DNA of 64,000 nucleotides from Paenibacillus solanacearum. Lineage in GTDB: Bacteria > Bacillota > Bacilli > Paenibacillales > NBRC-103111. The notes below the pieces were generated by a model that did no database searches, was not told where the DNA came from, and was given only the letters and a program-made list of their open reading frames with translations. Location of the stretch: assembly GCF_910593845.1 (NCBI RefSeq), contig NZ_CAJVAS010000007.1, positions 124,001 to 188,000 of the forward strand, written 5' to 3'. Shown here piece after piece: positions 43,694 through 52,783 of the stretch. The translations under genes and the position numbers were made by a program. Each line of letters opens with the position of its first letter. Position 1 is the stretch's first letter.

Positions 43694-44748
43694 GGCGCCG
43701 GTGGATCTGGAAGCTGCTCGGCATCCTGTGCGCGTGGCTCATCTTCATGTGGGCGAGCTGGTCGGGGGCGTTTTTCGCGGCGCACTGGCTCTCCCGCATC
43801 GCCGGATGGCAGCTGACGGGATACTGGCTTCAAATCGCCGGCAATACGATCGCGCTGTTGTTCATGCTGACCGTCATCTTTACGATCGGCGCGATCAATC
43901 AGCCGAAGCGGCGCCGGGGGCTGCATCTCATTCTGGATGCGCTGCGCCGTATATCGAAAGGCGACTTCAACGTAGAGATCGAGAACAAACAACCGAATGA
44001 GGGCTTCGGGGAGCTGATCACGAGCATTAACGATATGGCGGCCGGACTGAACCGGCTCGAATCGATGCGCCAGGAGTTTATTTCCAACGTGTCGCATGAG
44101 ATCCAATCGCCGCTGACTTCCATCGGCGGCTTCGCCCGCGCGCTCAGGGAGCAGGATTTGAGCGCGGAAACCCGGGACCATTATTTGACGATCATCGAGA
44201 CGGAATGCAAGCGGCTGTCGCGGTTAAGCGACCATCTGCTGAAGCTGAGCTCGCTCGATTCCGAGCAGCATCCGTTCGAGCCCGCGCGGTTCCGGCTCGA
44301 CAAACAGCTGAAACGAATTATTTTGGCGTCCGAGCCGCTCTGGTCGTCCAAAGCCATCGAAGTCATTGCAGAGCTGGAAGAAACGAGCGTCATCGCGGAT
44401 GAAGATCTGATCGGCCAAGTATGGCTCAATCTGCTCCAGAACAGCATCAAGTTCACGCCGGCCGGCGGCACCATCACCGTACTGCTGGAGCGCAGCGGCG
44501 ACCGGGTCGCCGTCGAGATCGCCGATACCGGCGTCGGCATCGCCGAGGAAGAGCAGGAGCATATATTCGAGCGCTTCTACAAAGCGGACAAAGCCAGGGA
44601 CCGGGCTTCCGGCGGCAACGGACTGGGACTGGCCATCGTGAAAAAAATTGCCGACATGCATCAGGCCGATATTACGGTTGCGAGCAGCCCCGGTCAAGGA
44701 ACGGCGTTCCGCGTCTTTCTCCCGGATCGGCCGGAGACGAAGCCATAA
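43690..44748 (+). CDS. Sensor histidine kinase (exporter operon)
   Basis: 352 residues. Two TM helices (about 6-30 and 45-68) separated by a very short extracellular loop, so this is an intramembrane-sensing type; HAMP (RISKGDFNVEIENKQPNEG), DHp with H in FISNVSHEIQSPLTS, N box LLQNSIKF, G boxes DTGVGIAEEE and GGNGLGLAIVKK. The short loop and linkage to an ABC exporter resemble intramembrane-sensing kinases that detect cell-envelope antibiotics (family knowledge; ligand not shown). Translationally coupled to the regulator. Confidence 0.94.
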   Translation: MRRRWIWKLLGILCAWLIFMWASWSGAFFAAHWLSRIAGWQLTGYWLQIAGNTIALLFMLTVIFTIGAINQPKRRRGLHLILDALRRISKGDFNVEIENKQPNEGFGELITSINDMAAGLNRLESMRQEFISNVSHEIQSPLTSIGGFARALREQDLSAETRDHYLTIIETECKRLSRLSDHLLKLSSLDSEQHPFEPARFRLDKQLKRIILASEPLWSSKAIEVIAELEETSVIADEDLIGQVWLNLLQNSIKFTPAGGTITVLLERSGDRVAVEIADTGVGIAEEEQEHIFERFYKADKARDRASGGNGLGLAIVKKIADMHQADITVASSPGQGTAFRVFLPDRPETKP

Positions 44749-44754
44749 CCGACA

Positions 44755-44800
44755 AGACGCCTCCAACCCCAATTATGGCAAAGCGGGGATGGAAGCGTCT
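44755..44800. terminator. Bidirectional terminator between histidine kinase and NUDIX genes
   Basis: AGACGC-TCCA-CCCC on the left pairs with GGGG-TGGA-GCGTCT on the right (single unpaired bases between blocks), at the junction of two convergent genes. The plus-strand tail CGTTTGGTTTGATT is moderately T-rich. Confidence 0.6.
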
Positions 44801-44812
44801 CGTTTGGTTTGA

Positions 44813-45268
44813 TTATGCTCGCCCGTTGACGAAACCGAACGTGCCGTATGTATCGAAATAAATACCGTTCCGCGCATTGTCGAGCGCCCTCCGTACGTAA
44901 GGAATCACGTTGACGGGCAGCTTGTCCACCGCATACCACGCGAGCTCGTCGCATTTATGCGGCTCCTGATTGACCGGCAGTCCTTCCCACTGCCGCACTT
45001 CTACGAAAAAATCGATGCGCTCGTCGTCTTCTCTCCGGTGCATGATCCCGACGACGCGCACATCCTCCGGCCGGATTCGGATCCCGGCCTCCTCCTCCGC
45101 CTCGCGGACGGCTGCGGCAACTACCGATTCCCCGCCGTCGAGATGTCCGGCAATCACGCTGTAATTGCCGTCTTCATAACCCGTATTATAACGTCTGAGC
45201 AGCATGACCCGCTCTTCCTCCCGCAAAAAGACATGCACCGCAAGCGGTGCATGAAATCGTTCGCCCAT
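44813..45268 (-). CDS. NUDIX hydrolase (ADP-ribose/DNA mismatch type)
   Basis: 151 residues. Complete Nudix box GHLDGGESVVAAAVREAEEE followed by AGI, residues about 40-62. Hydrolyses a nucleoside diphosphate derivative; substrate unassigned. AGGAG lies 7 nt before the ATG at 45268; a longer in-frame start at 45289 would contain that site. Stand-alone, convergent with the kinase gene and following the MFS transporter gene on the same strand after 74 nt. Confidence 0.92.
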   Translation of the reverse strand: MGERFHAPLAVHVFLREEERVMLLRRYNTGYEDGNYSVIAGHLDGGESVVAAAVREAEEEAGIRIRPEDVRVVGIMHRREDDERIDFFVEVRQWEGLPVNQEPHKCDELAWYAVDKLPVNVIPYVRRALDNARNGIYFDTYGTFGFVNGRA

Positions 45269-45342
45269 TCCGCTTCTCCTCTCTCTCATCTGCTGATCCG
45301 TGTGCTTGCGCTTGCGCTTTCCTATGATAGCATATTCATTCG

Positions 45343-46485
45343 CTACTTGCGCATGCGGGACAGCAAGACGCTAACACCGTAGGCAGCCAGCGCCACCCCG
45401 CCGCAAAGAAACGGCAGCGTGAAGGCGTCGAACGCGGAGATCGCATACCCGCCTGCAAGCGATCCGGCGGTAATGCCCGCATATAACGCCGTATTGTTCC
45501 AGGCCATCGCCGTCCCCCGCTGCTGCGGGTATTGAGCCGCCAGCCGCGCCTGATACGACGAAAAGGCGGCGTAGCCGGTCAGCGCCCACATGAACAAAAA
45601 GAAATATACCCAGTCCCCGGCCGAAAAAGCAAAGCCCAGCGCGATGAGCGCAGCCGCCAGCAGCAGCAGCGCGGCATTGGATATGCGCATCACCCCGAAC
45701 TTATCCGTCAGCTGCCCGCTGATCAAATTGCCGAACACGGCGCCGATGCCGTAAAACGTTACGGACAGCGCGATTTCCGAAGGCGAAACGCCGAGCTCCG
45801 AATAGAGCGCTTCGCCCAAATAGACGTACAGCGCATACATGGATACCGCCCACAAAAAGGTAACGCCGACCGACGCGACGACGGAGCCGCCATGCTGCGA
45901 AAGCCGCGACTGCTGTTCCGCCGCGGAAGCCGCCGCCCCCCACAGCTTCATATGCGCGGCGGCCAATATGGCTCCCGCCACGGCCATCAGCCCGAAGATC
46001 GGCCGCCAGCCGATCTCCTGCTCCAGAAACGATCCGAGCGGCGCCCCGATCCACAGCGATGTCAGATGACCGGAAACGACGATCGACAGCCACGTTCCTT
46101 TGCGGTGGGACGGCGCCATATCGCCGATCGCGGCGTAAATCAGCGGTGTGACAGAGGCAACGGCCAGCCCTGCGAGCACCCGGCTTGCGATGAGCCATCC
46201 GTAGGTCGGCGCATACGCCGTCAACGCGTTCGCCAGCGCGAACAAGCCGAGACCGCACACGATCAGCCCGCCCCGCCCCCTCCTGTCGGACAGCCGGCCC
46301 AGAAGCGGCGCCGATACGGCATACGTTATCGAGAATGCGGTCACCATCCAGCCGGCCGCTGCCGCGTCAACCTGATACGTTTGCGAAATAAACGGCAGTA
46401 ACGGAGAAATGACGAACAGATCCGTCCCGATCAAAAATAACGTGATCCAAGCGACCGCCAGCACGATGCTCCCCCTGCTTCCCAC
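45343..46485 (-). CDS. Major facilitator superfamily drug/metabolite transporter (DHA1-like)
   Basis: 380 residues, 12 predicted TM helices. The loop 2-3 motif GRLSDRRGR is the MFS motif A (G-x3-D-x-x-G-R-R). GTG start at 46485, with AAGGGGG 7 nt upstream. A proton-driven exporter of unknown substrate. The NUDIX gene lies just downstream on the same strand; no regulator is adjacent. Confidence 0.92.
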   Translation of the reverse strand: MGSRGSIVLAVAWITLFLIGTDLFVISPLLPFISQTYQVDAAAAGWMVTAFSITYAVSAPLLGRLSDRRGRGGLIVCGLGLFALANALTAYAPTYGWLIASRVLAGLAVASVTPLIYAAIGDMAPSHRKGTWLSIVVSGHLTSLWIGAPLGSFLEQEIGWRPIFGLMAVAGAILAAAHMKLWGAAASAAEQQSRLSQHGGSVVASVGVTFLWAVSMYALYVYLGEALYSELGVSPSEIALSVTFYGIGAVFGNLISGQLTDKFGVMRISNAALLLLAAALIALGFAFSAGDWVYFFLFMWALTGYAAFSSYQARLAAQYPQQRGTAMAWNNTALYAGITAGSLAGGYAISAFDAFTLPFLCGGVALAAYGVSVLLSRMRK

Positions 46486-46700
46486 GATGCCGCCCCCTTC
46501 TGCGCGAATTGCTACATGTATATTCGAGGCTGGCTGGAAGTGCTTCTCGAATGGCTCGAATGGCGCGGCGAGCCTCCCTCGCGCCTCCGCCGTTCTGTCC
46601 GAATCACCGAAAGCGCTGAGGCAGAGACCGATGCAATCGCGGCCAATTCATGTATAATGAAGAAGGCACTGGCTCAATAAAAGGATAAGGTGATGGAACG

Positions 46701-46910
46701 ATGGAATTTATTCTCGATAAAATCGATACGAAGATTGAGTGGTTCGAAGCTTACGATCTGAAGACGCTGGAGAAAAAAATCGAAGAGCGGATCGAAATCA
46801 ATAAAGGCATCCTGCTCGACGTCCATTCGGTGCAGCATCAAACGACGTTCGACCCGAACCGGAACAAAATGCTATATACGGCAGTCGTGCATTTCAAAGC
46901 CAAATTATAA
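46701..46910 (+). CDS. YrzA-like (DUF2536) small protein
   Basis: 69 residues: a K-I-E-WFEAYDLKTLEKKIEE core, GILLDVHSVQHQT and a terminal YTAVVHFKAKL. This matches my memory of DUF2536/YrzA proteins of Bacillales, about 70 residues and of unknown function. AAGGTGATGG lies upstream of the ATG at 46701; a plus-strand TATAAT at 46653-46658 gives a plausible promoter. Cytoplasmic. Confidence 0.82.
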   Translation: MEFILDKIDTKIEWFEAYDLKTLEKKIEERIEINKGILLDVHSVQHQTTFDPNRNKMLYTAVVHFKAKL

Positions 46911-46999
46911 CGGTTCCGCATCGCAAATAACTGCTGCAACCCGTACCGCCCTGTGATAAGATGGGATTTGGAAGTTTAAGGAAGGTCGGGTGAGCGCGT

Positions 47000-48268
47000 G
47001 TGCGTATACGTACCCTATCCATAGGCATTTTGGCGGCTCTCACATGGCTCGGCGGCTGTCAAAGGCCAGGCCCGGAACAGGAACAAGCCAAGCTCCAGCC
47101 GGCGGATGCTCCAGCCTCCGCCGCCGCTGCGCAGCAAGACGCCGGCTGGAAGACGGCAATCCGTCAGGCGCTGGAGAAGACGACGGCCATGATCCCCTAC
47201 TTCGAAGGCAAGTCGTACCCGCATGTCAGCGACAAGACGTGGAAGTACAAGAAAGAAACGTACAACAACTGGACAGCCGGTTTTTATCCCGGCATGCTGT
47301 GGCTTTCATACCAGTACACCGGCGACGGGAAGTTCAAACAAGCGGCGGAGCAAGCGACGGCGCGGTTTAAAGACCGGCTCAGAAACACAGGACTGTCGGA
47401 CACGCATGATCTCGGATTTTTGTATACGCTTACAACGGCTGCTCAATGGATGTCGGCACAAGACGACTCCGCCAGACAGACGACCGTCCAGGCGGCGGAC
47501 GCCTTGCTCAAACGGTACCGGCCGGAAAGCGACCTGATTCAGGCTTGGGGCAAAAAAGGCGATAAAAACAACGGCGGGCGCATCATCATCGATACGATGA
47601 TGAATTTGCCGCTGCTGTACTGGGCCAGCGAGCAAACGAAAAACGACGCTTACCGCAAAGCCGCCGTCGCCCAGGCGAACAAAACGCTGAAATACATCGT
47701 GAGGCCCGACCATTCGTCGTTCCACACGTATTATTTCGATCAGACCAGCGGCCAGCCGCTGCGTGGAGCGACGCATCAAGGCTACAAGGACGATTCGACC
47801 TTGGCGCGCGGCCAGGCCTGGGGCATCTACGGCTTTGCGCTTTCTTACCGTTATACCCAAAACGCTGAATACCTGGAAGCTTCACGCAGCATGGCGCGCT
47901 ATTTTATCGAGCATCTTCCGCCGGATCAAGTCGCGTATTGGGACTTCAACGTCCCGATTCAGGCCGATACGCCTCGCGACAGCTCCGCTTCCGCGATTGC
48001 CGCCTGCGGCGTGCTGGAGCTGCTCGGACATCTCCCGAAGGATGACAAAGACCGGGCGTACTTCGAGAAATTCGTGCAAACGTCCATGACCTCGCTCGTG
48101 AATGACTACAGCACGAAAAACGACCCGGAGGCGCAAGGGCTGCTGAAATACGGCGCGTACAACGTCAACAACAAGGAATTCAATCAGCATACGATATGGG
48201 GCGATTACTTTTACCTCGAAGCCTTGATGCGGCTGGACAAAGGCTTGCACGGGTATTGGTACGAGTGA
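47000..48268 (+). CDS. Unsaturated glucuronyl hydrolase-family lipoprotein (GH88)
   Basis: 422 residues. N-terminal signal with lipobox LGGC at residues 17-20, then an alpha/alpha-barrel. Catalytic aspartates of GH88 are expected in DTHDLGFLY and IIDTMMNLPLL, both present; GQAWGIYGFA and WDFNVP are also family motifs. It removes 4,5-unsaturated uronic acid from the ends of oligosaccharides produced by polysaccharide lyases. Most GH88 are cytoplasmic, so the lipoprotein signal is noteworthy: it should work outside the membrane. GTG start at 47000; GGTGAG is close upstream. Converges on the interrupted solute-binding protein gene. Confidence 0.92.
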   Translation: MRIRTLSIGILAALTWLGGCQRPGPEQEQAKLQPADAPASAAAAQQDAGWKTAIRQALEKTTAMIPYFEGKSYPHVSDKTWKYKKETYNNWTAGFYPGMLWLSYQYTGDGKFKQAAEQATARFKDRLRNTGLSDTHDLGFLYTLTTAAQWMSAQDDSARQTTVQAADALLKRYRPESDLIQAWGKKGDKNNGGRIIIDTMMNLPLLYWASEQTKNDAYRKAAVAQANKTLKYIVRPDHSSFHTYYFDQTSGQPLRGATHQGYKDDSTLARGQAWGIYGFALSYRYTQNAEYLEASRSMARYFIEHLPPDQVAYWDFNVPIQADTPRDSSASAIAACGVLELLGHLPKDDKDRAYFEKFVQTSMTSLVNDYSTKNDPEAQGLLKYGAYNVNNKEFNQHTIWGDYFYLEALMRLDKGLHGYWYE

Positions 48269-48273
48269 AGGAA

Positions 48274-48329
48274 ACGGGCCGCCTGCCGACTTGATCCGCG
48301 TTATGCGGCCAAGACGGCGGGCGGCCCGT
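48274..48329. terminator. Long hairpin between GH88 and the solute-binding pseudogene
   Basis: ACGGGCCGCCTGCCG (48274-48288) pairs with CGGCGGGCGGCCCGT (48315-48329) with one mismatch, starting 6 nt after the GH88 stop. No long T-run follows, but position suggests bidirectional termination. Confidence 0.6.
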
Positions 48330-48395
48330 TATGCTGCGTTTCCCAAGATTGCCGGCATCGTTGCTGCCCGAAGCTCTCTGGGCTGCGCTCCAGCC

Positions 48396-49697
48396 TTATT
48401 TGCTTTGCTCCGCGACCTGCTTGTCGTTACGCTCGGCGGCATCCCGCAGCGCCGTATTAACGTCGGTGCCCTTGGTCACCGCTTCCAGAGCCGCGAGCAG
48501 CTCCTTGTTGGCTATCGCGTTATATTTCGTCTTCAACGTCGGCGCCGCATATTTCGGAGGAATCATCGCCTTCACATTTTTCCCCTTCACGTAAGGCAAG
48601 TCGGCCGCGAAGTCGTTCATCGCCGAAGTATCTTTCAAGATCGTGATGTTGCCGGCGCGAGCGGCATATTTCTGGAACTCGTCGGATATCGTGTAGCTCA
48701 GCACCTGAAATGCCGCGTCGCGGTTTTTGCTGGTGCTCGTCAGGAAGAAGTAGGTAGGATACGACTGCGAACCGATGCCCGGCTTTCCTTCCCAAGCCGG
48801 ATAAGGGACGACATCCCAGTTGACGCTGTCCTTGTACATTTTCTCGGCGCCGCTTAGCGTCAGGAACATCGCTACCGTTTTATCCTTGTAAAACGGGTTT
48901 TGCTGGTTATCCAAATAATACCGGTTGCCCGGCAGCTCATTCCCGGGAATTTTGTAAAACCGGGCCTGATTCTCAAACGCTTTCTTGATCGGCTCCGTCA
49001 TGAACAGCGCCTTGCCGGTTGCCGGATCCTGCGTCGGCGACTCAAGCTGGTTCAGCATCAGGCCGAAATCGAACGCCATCGTCAGCCCCTTGAAGTTCGT
49101 GCCGCTGTCCTGACGCGTCATGGTGCGCGCCAATTCGTACAGCCCGTCCCACGTGATCGCTTCCTTCGGATACGGGATGCCGAACTTATCGAACAAATCC
49201 TTGTTGTAATAAAGGATCAGCGAACGCGTCCAAGACGGCAGCCCGTAGATGCCGCCGCCGGCCATCTTGCGCTGAAGCTCCATTGCCGTAGGCTCCAAAC
49301 GGTTCAGATCGACCTTATATTTCGTAATCAGATCGGTAATGTCGCTTTGCAGATTGTAATTCATGACATTCACACCGGTTGATTCGACGACGATATCGAT
49401 CGTTTTGCCCGATGTGATGAGCGTCGGCAGCGTCTGGCTGTTGACTTGGGGAATGATCTCGAACGTTTATTTCGGAAACCTTTCTTTCAGCTTGTTCCCG
49501 TACTTGTCCATGAGCAGCTCCAGCTTTTCCCCGGTCGTATCGTAAATGACCAGCTCGGCCGGCTGTGCCGCCGGATCTGCCGTCGGCGTCTCTTCCTTCG
49601 GCTTGTCAACGGTGCCGCTTGCCGCTCCTCCGCAAGCGGACGTCACTACGCTGACCGCCAACATCCATATCAAGACCGTACTTTTCCTCTGCCGCAT
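48396..49697 (-). pseudogene. Solute-binding lipoprotein gene interrupted by one in-frame TAA
   Basis: Reads MRQRKSTVLIWMLAVSVV with lipobox TSAC, 76 codons, then TAA at 49467-49469, and continues in the same frame as TFEIIPQVNSQTLPTL to a stop at 48396. The two parts join without any frameshift into a family 1 sugar-binding protein of about 433 residues with LILYYNKDLFDKF, PYPKEAITWDG and a C-terminal TKGTDVNTALRDAAE, closely related to the intact protein at 1631-2974. A tyrosine codon (TAT or TAC) turned TAA would explain it. AAGGAGG lies 9 nt before the ATG at 49697, and an AraC gene precedes it by 15 nt. Either a recent pseudogene, a sequencing error or readthrough. Confidence 0.88.
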
Positions 49698-49712
49698 GGT
49701 CCATGACCTCCT

Positions 49713-50639
49713 TCAGCTCCATTCGCCTGTGCGGTTCGGCGCCGTTTCGAATGCGGGAAGGCACAGCGCGGAAGGCTCTAGCAAAAAAGGCTGCACTTTT
49801 TTCCGGTATTGTTCGGGCGAGAGACCGACGTATTTTTTGAACAGCCTGCTGAAATGGGATATGTTCTGAAACCCGACTTCGCGGTACGCATCCGTTACGG
49901 CGCAGTCCCTGTTCAAAATAAACATAATTTTCGCCTGATTGATCCGGTATTTGTACAAGTAGTCCATAATCGTCGTGCCGGTCCATTCGCGAAACAACCG
50001 CGACATGTAATGCTTGTTCATGAAGACGCGCTGCTCCAGCCATTCCAGCGTGATCGTCTCGCGGTATCGCTGCTCGATCAGCGACACGATCGTTTGCACG
50101 TTCCGCTCCTTGTCCGCGCCATCCGGCGCTCCCCCCTGCGCCTTCTGTTCCATCGCCGCTTCGCATTCGCCGTAAATGAGCCACAGCATATCGAAAAAAG
50201 CGAGTAAAAAACGGTTGAACAACGCCGTATTGTCGCTGTAGTAGTACTTATGAATACGCTCCAGCAAAGCTTCAAATTCGGCTTTGCGTTCTCCGCGCAG
50301 CCGGATGCGCCGGTTCTTCAACAGCTCGAACGGGCGAAGCGGATTGAGCGGACCTAATGTCTTGTGAAATACCCGCACGATTTCCGGATAAAACGAAAAC
50401 ATCGATCTGACGTATTCGTTCGCCTGGTCGGCGATCGGCCCGTGCAGCGTCATCCCGTTCATAATAATCACATCGCCGGACTCCAGCTCGAAGATTTCGT
50501 CGCCGATCATATACTCGCATTGGCCTTGATGAAAAAAATAAATTTCATACTGCGTATGCGTATGAAACGATTTGACGAACGGGCTCCTGTGTTTGTAATA
50601 ATATTCGTTGAACAGCGGATACCGCCTCGATAAATTCAT
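49713..50639 (-). CDS. AraC-family transcriptional regulator, copy 1 of an adjacent pair
   Basis: 308 residues. N-terminal cupin (FHTHTQYEIYFFHQGQCEYM, GDVIIMNGMTLHG) and C-terminal double HTH (ITLEWLEQRVFMNKHYMSRL and DAYREVGFQNISHFSRLFKK). GGAGGAGG lies upstream of the ATG at 50639. It is 15 nt upstream of the interrupted solute-binding protein gene on the same strand, so it probably controlled that transporter. The neighbouring regulator at 50778-51638 shares its layout and many motifs. Ligand unknown, most likely an oligosaccharide. Confidence 0.94.
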   Translation of the reverse strand: MNLSRRYPLFNEYYYKHRSPFVKSFHTHTQYEIYFFHQGQCEYMIGDEIFELESGDVIIMNGMTLHGPIADQANEYVRSMFSFYPEIVRVFHKTLGPLNPLRPFELLKNRRIRLRGERKAEFEALLERIHKYYYSDNTALFNRFLLAFFDMLWLIYGECEAAMEQKAQGGAPDGADKERNVQTIVSLIEQRYRETITLEWLEQRVFMNKHYMSRLFREWTGTTIMDYLYKYRINQAKIMFILNRDCAVTDAYREVGFQNISHFSRLFKKYVGLSPEQYRKKVQPFLLEPSALCLPAFETAPNRTGEWS

Positions 50640-50777
50640 CGACTCCCCTCCTCCCCGCGAAACTGTCCGTACCTGCATCATTAACGTAACATAGCCGGAT
50701 GGTCTGCGCTGTCCTCCCATTCATGCGGGCGGTTCGTCATTTGACTGTATTTGATTTGTTAACAGGAACCGCTTCGG

Positions 50778-51638
50778 CTACCGGCCGCGCGCCGCCGTCT
50801 GCTGCATCAGATGTCTCCGGTACCGCTCCGGCGTCATCCCCACTTGCGTCTTAAACATTCTGCTGAAATGGGACACGTTCTTGAATCCGACCTGAAAGCA
50901 AATGTCCGTCACCGTATGCGCCTGCTGCGAATAAAACAGCTGCTTGGCCTGATGAATGCGGCGGCGGTACAAATAATCGAAGATGGTCATGCCGATCCGC
51001 TCGCGAAATATTTTGGACATATATTGTTTGCTGATATGCAGCTCGCGCTGCATCTGATCCAGCGTTACGTCTTCTTCGTATGCGTTTTCAAGATAGGCGA
51101 TGACTTTGCGAACGTTGCGCTCCTTATCGGTTACGGTATAGTTCGACGCCTTCATCGCCGGCTCGCACTCGGCATACGCCATCACGAGCAAATCGAAGAA
51201 AGCCATCACCAGCCGATTGAACTGAACCCAATCCGAACCGGCGCGAAACCGTTCGATTCTCGCCAGCGTTTCTTCGCATTCCGCCTTCGCTCCCCCCGCC
51301 AGCCGAATATGGTATTGCCCCAGCACTTCAAAAGGCAGCAGCAAATCGATCCCGCTGACCTGTCCTTCCAGTCTTCTCAAATGGGACGGCGAGAAAGCCA
51401 TCATTGTATGGACTAGGGAGGCCCGAGCGTTCGCGCGCATGCTGTGCTGCGTCGTTCCGTCCATCAGGATCAGGTCGCCGGGAGCCAGCTGAACTGCTTG
51501 TTCCAACGCCAAGTGCTCTCCCGCACCTTCATGAACATAATATATCTCGTACCGCGGCACGCCGGAGCGCTGATGATCGCTACCGCACGTGCGCCGGTAA
51601 TGGTATGCATCGAACAAAGGAGGCCGTACACTCGTCAT
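50778..51638 (-). CDS. AraC-family transcriptional regulator, copy 2 of an adjacent pair
   Basis: 286 residues. Begins MTSVRPPLFDAYHYRR, close to the YPLFNEYYYKHR start of its neighbour; cupin part YEIYYVHEGAGEHL and GDLILMDGTTQHSM; C-terminal HTH motifs VTLDQMQRELHISKQYMSKI and DICFQVGFKNVSHFSRMFKT. GGGGAG lies 8 nt before the ATG at 51638. A 138-bp gap separates it from copy 1. The two probably arose by duplication; whether they share targets is not known. Confidence 0.94.
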   Translation of the reverse strand: MTSVRPPLFDAYHYRRTCGSDHQRSGVPRYEIYYVHEGAGEHLALEQAVQLAPGDLILMDGTTQHSMRANARASLVHTMMAFSPSHLRRLEGQVSGIDLLLPFEVLGQYHIRLAGGAKAECEETLARIERFRAGSDWVQFNRLVMAFFDLLVMAYAECEPAMKASNYTVTDKERNVRKVIAYLENAYEEDVTLDQMQRELHISKQYMSKIFRERIGMTIFDYLYRRRIHQAKQLFYSQQAHTVTDICFQVGFKNVSHFSRMFKTQVGMTPERYRRHLMQQTAARGR

Positions 51639-51734
51639 ACTCCCCACTCCCCGTGCGATTATCTCATCCTACGATTAGTGTACCCGCGCAGCTTGCCCGC
51701 TGCCAATCCCCTGACGTTTCGAAAAGTCGTCGAT

Positions 51735-51784
51735 AAAACAAAAAAAGCACTCGTTCCAACCGGACCTCGATTGGAAGTGAGTGC
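51735..51784 (-). terminator. Terminator after the epimerase gene
   Basis: Minus strand: GCACTC and TTCCAA blocks pair with TTGGAA and GAGTGC, then TTTTTTTGTTTT. It lies just after the stop at 51817. Confidence 0.85.
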
Positions 51785-51816
51785 AGTATCAAAAACGCCA
51801 CAGCTTAGGCTTAGAC

Positions 51817-52707
51817 TTAAGCTTCGCCGCCGGCCGACGCAATCTCCCGGATCAACGCCGGCATCCAATCCCGGATCGACTCGAAGCGGTAGCCCTCCGC
51901 TCTAGCTTTGGACGTATCCAAATAGTACGAATCGGGGATGGCAAACGGAGACAGATGCTCCGCTTCCGCAGCCGGCGTCATGATCGCTTGGCGCCCCACC
52001 GCTTCCTCCGTCCAAGCGATGATGTCCCGCATCGTAACCTCGCCGTCGGAACAGGCGTTGACCGGACCAGTCAGCTGCGGCACGTTCGCCAGCCACGCAA
52101 GAAACGATGCCGCTTCGCCCGAATGAATGAACGACATCCGCGCCTCTGGCTGCGGCACGCCGATCGGCAGCCCGCCGCGCACATGCTCGACGTGAAAATG
52201 CAGCCTCCGGGTGTAATCATCCGTTCCGAGTACGATCGGAATGCGCACCGCGCATACCGGGAAGTTGGCCTGTTGGAAAAACACGGCCTCGGACTGCCGT
52301 TTCCCCTCCTCGTATGTGAACTCCGAGCGGCCTGCAAGCTTAACCGGATACGCATACGGGTTGAAATCCCCTTCCGTAATGCGCTGCGGTTGATGGTCAT
52401 ACACCCCGCGCGTCGAGACAACGATATATCTGCTGGTTTTTCCTTGGAACGCTTCGCACGCATCCGCCGCGTTTTGCGGAGAATAGCAGATTTGATCGTA
52501 GACGACATCCCACGGTCCGGCGTCTGCTGCAGCTCGCAGCGACCCGGCATCCTCCCTGTCCAGAACGAGCCGCTTTACCTGCCCCTCATGCGGATCGGGC
52601 GTACGGCCCCGGGTGGCGATCGTCACCTCGTTGCCTTCATCCAGCAAATGCTGCACCAGTTTTTTTCCGAAAAAGCGGGTTCCGCCCATCACAAGCACTT
52701 TTTTCAT
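51817..52707 (-). CDS. NAD-dependent epimerase/dehydratase family protein (extended SDR)
   Basis: 296 residues. Rossmann motif KVLVMGGTRFFGKKLV at the N-terminus (G-G-x-x-F-x-G), and the catalytic YxxxK in FTYEEGKRQSE; downstream RIPIVLGTDD and SFIHSGEAA motifs are typical of this group of sugar-nucleotide-like or RNA-binding (CSP41-like) SDRs. Likely cytoplasmic; substrate unknown. ATG at 52707 after GGGGG at 7 nt. Preceded on the same strand by an unknown gene ending at 52784. Confidence 0.9.
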   Translation of the reverse strand: MKKVLVMGGTRFFGKKLVQHLLDEGNEVTIATRGRTPDPHEGQVKRLVLDREDAGSLRAAADAGPWDVVYDQICYSPQNAADACEAFQGKTSRYIVVSTRGVYDHQPQRITEGDFNPYAYPVKLAGRSEFTYEEGKRQSEAVFFQQANFPVCAVRIPIVLGTDDYTRRLHFHVEHVRGGLPIGVPQPEARMSFIHSGEAASFLAWLANVPQLTGPVNACSDGEVTMRDIIAWTEEAVGRQAIMTPAAEAEHLSPFAIPDSYYLDTSKARAEGYRFESIRDWMPALIREIASAGGEA

Positions 52708-52783
52708 TCCGTTGCCCCCTGGTTGTTGTATACAAATGAAAACGGAGCGCGCGCTGCAAAGCGCGGCTCCTCGCCATACCGGA

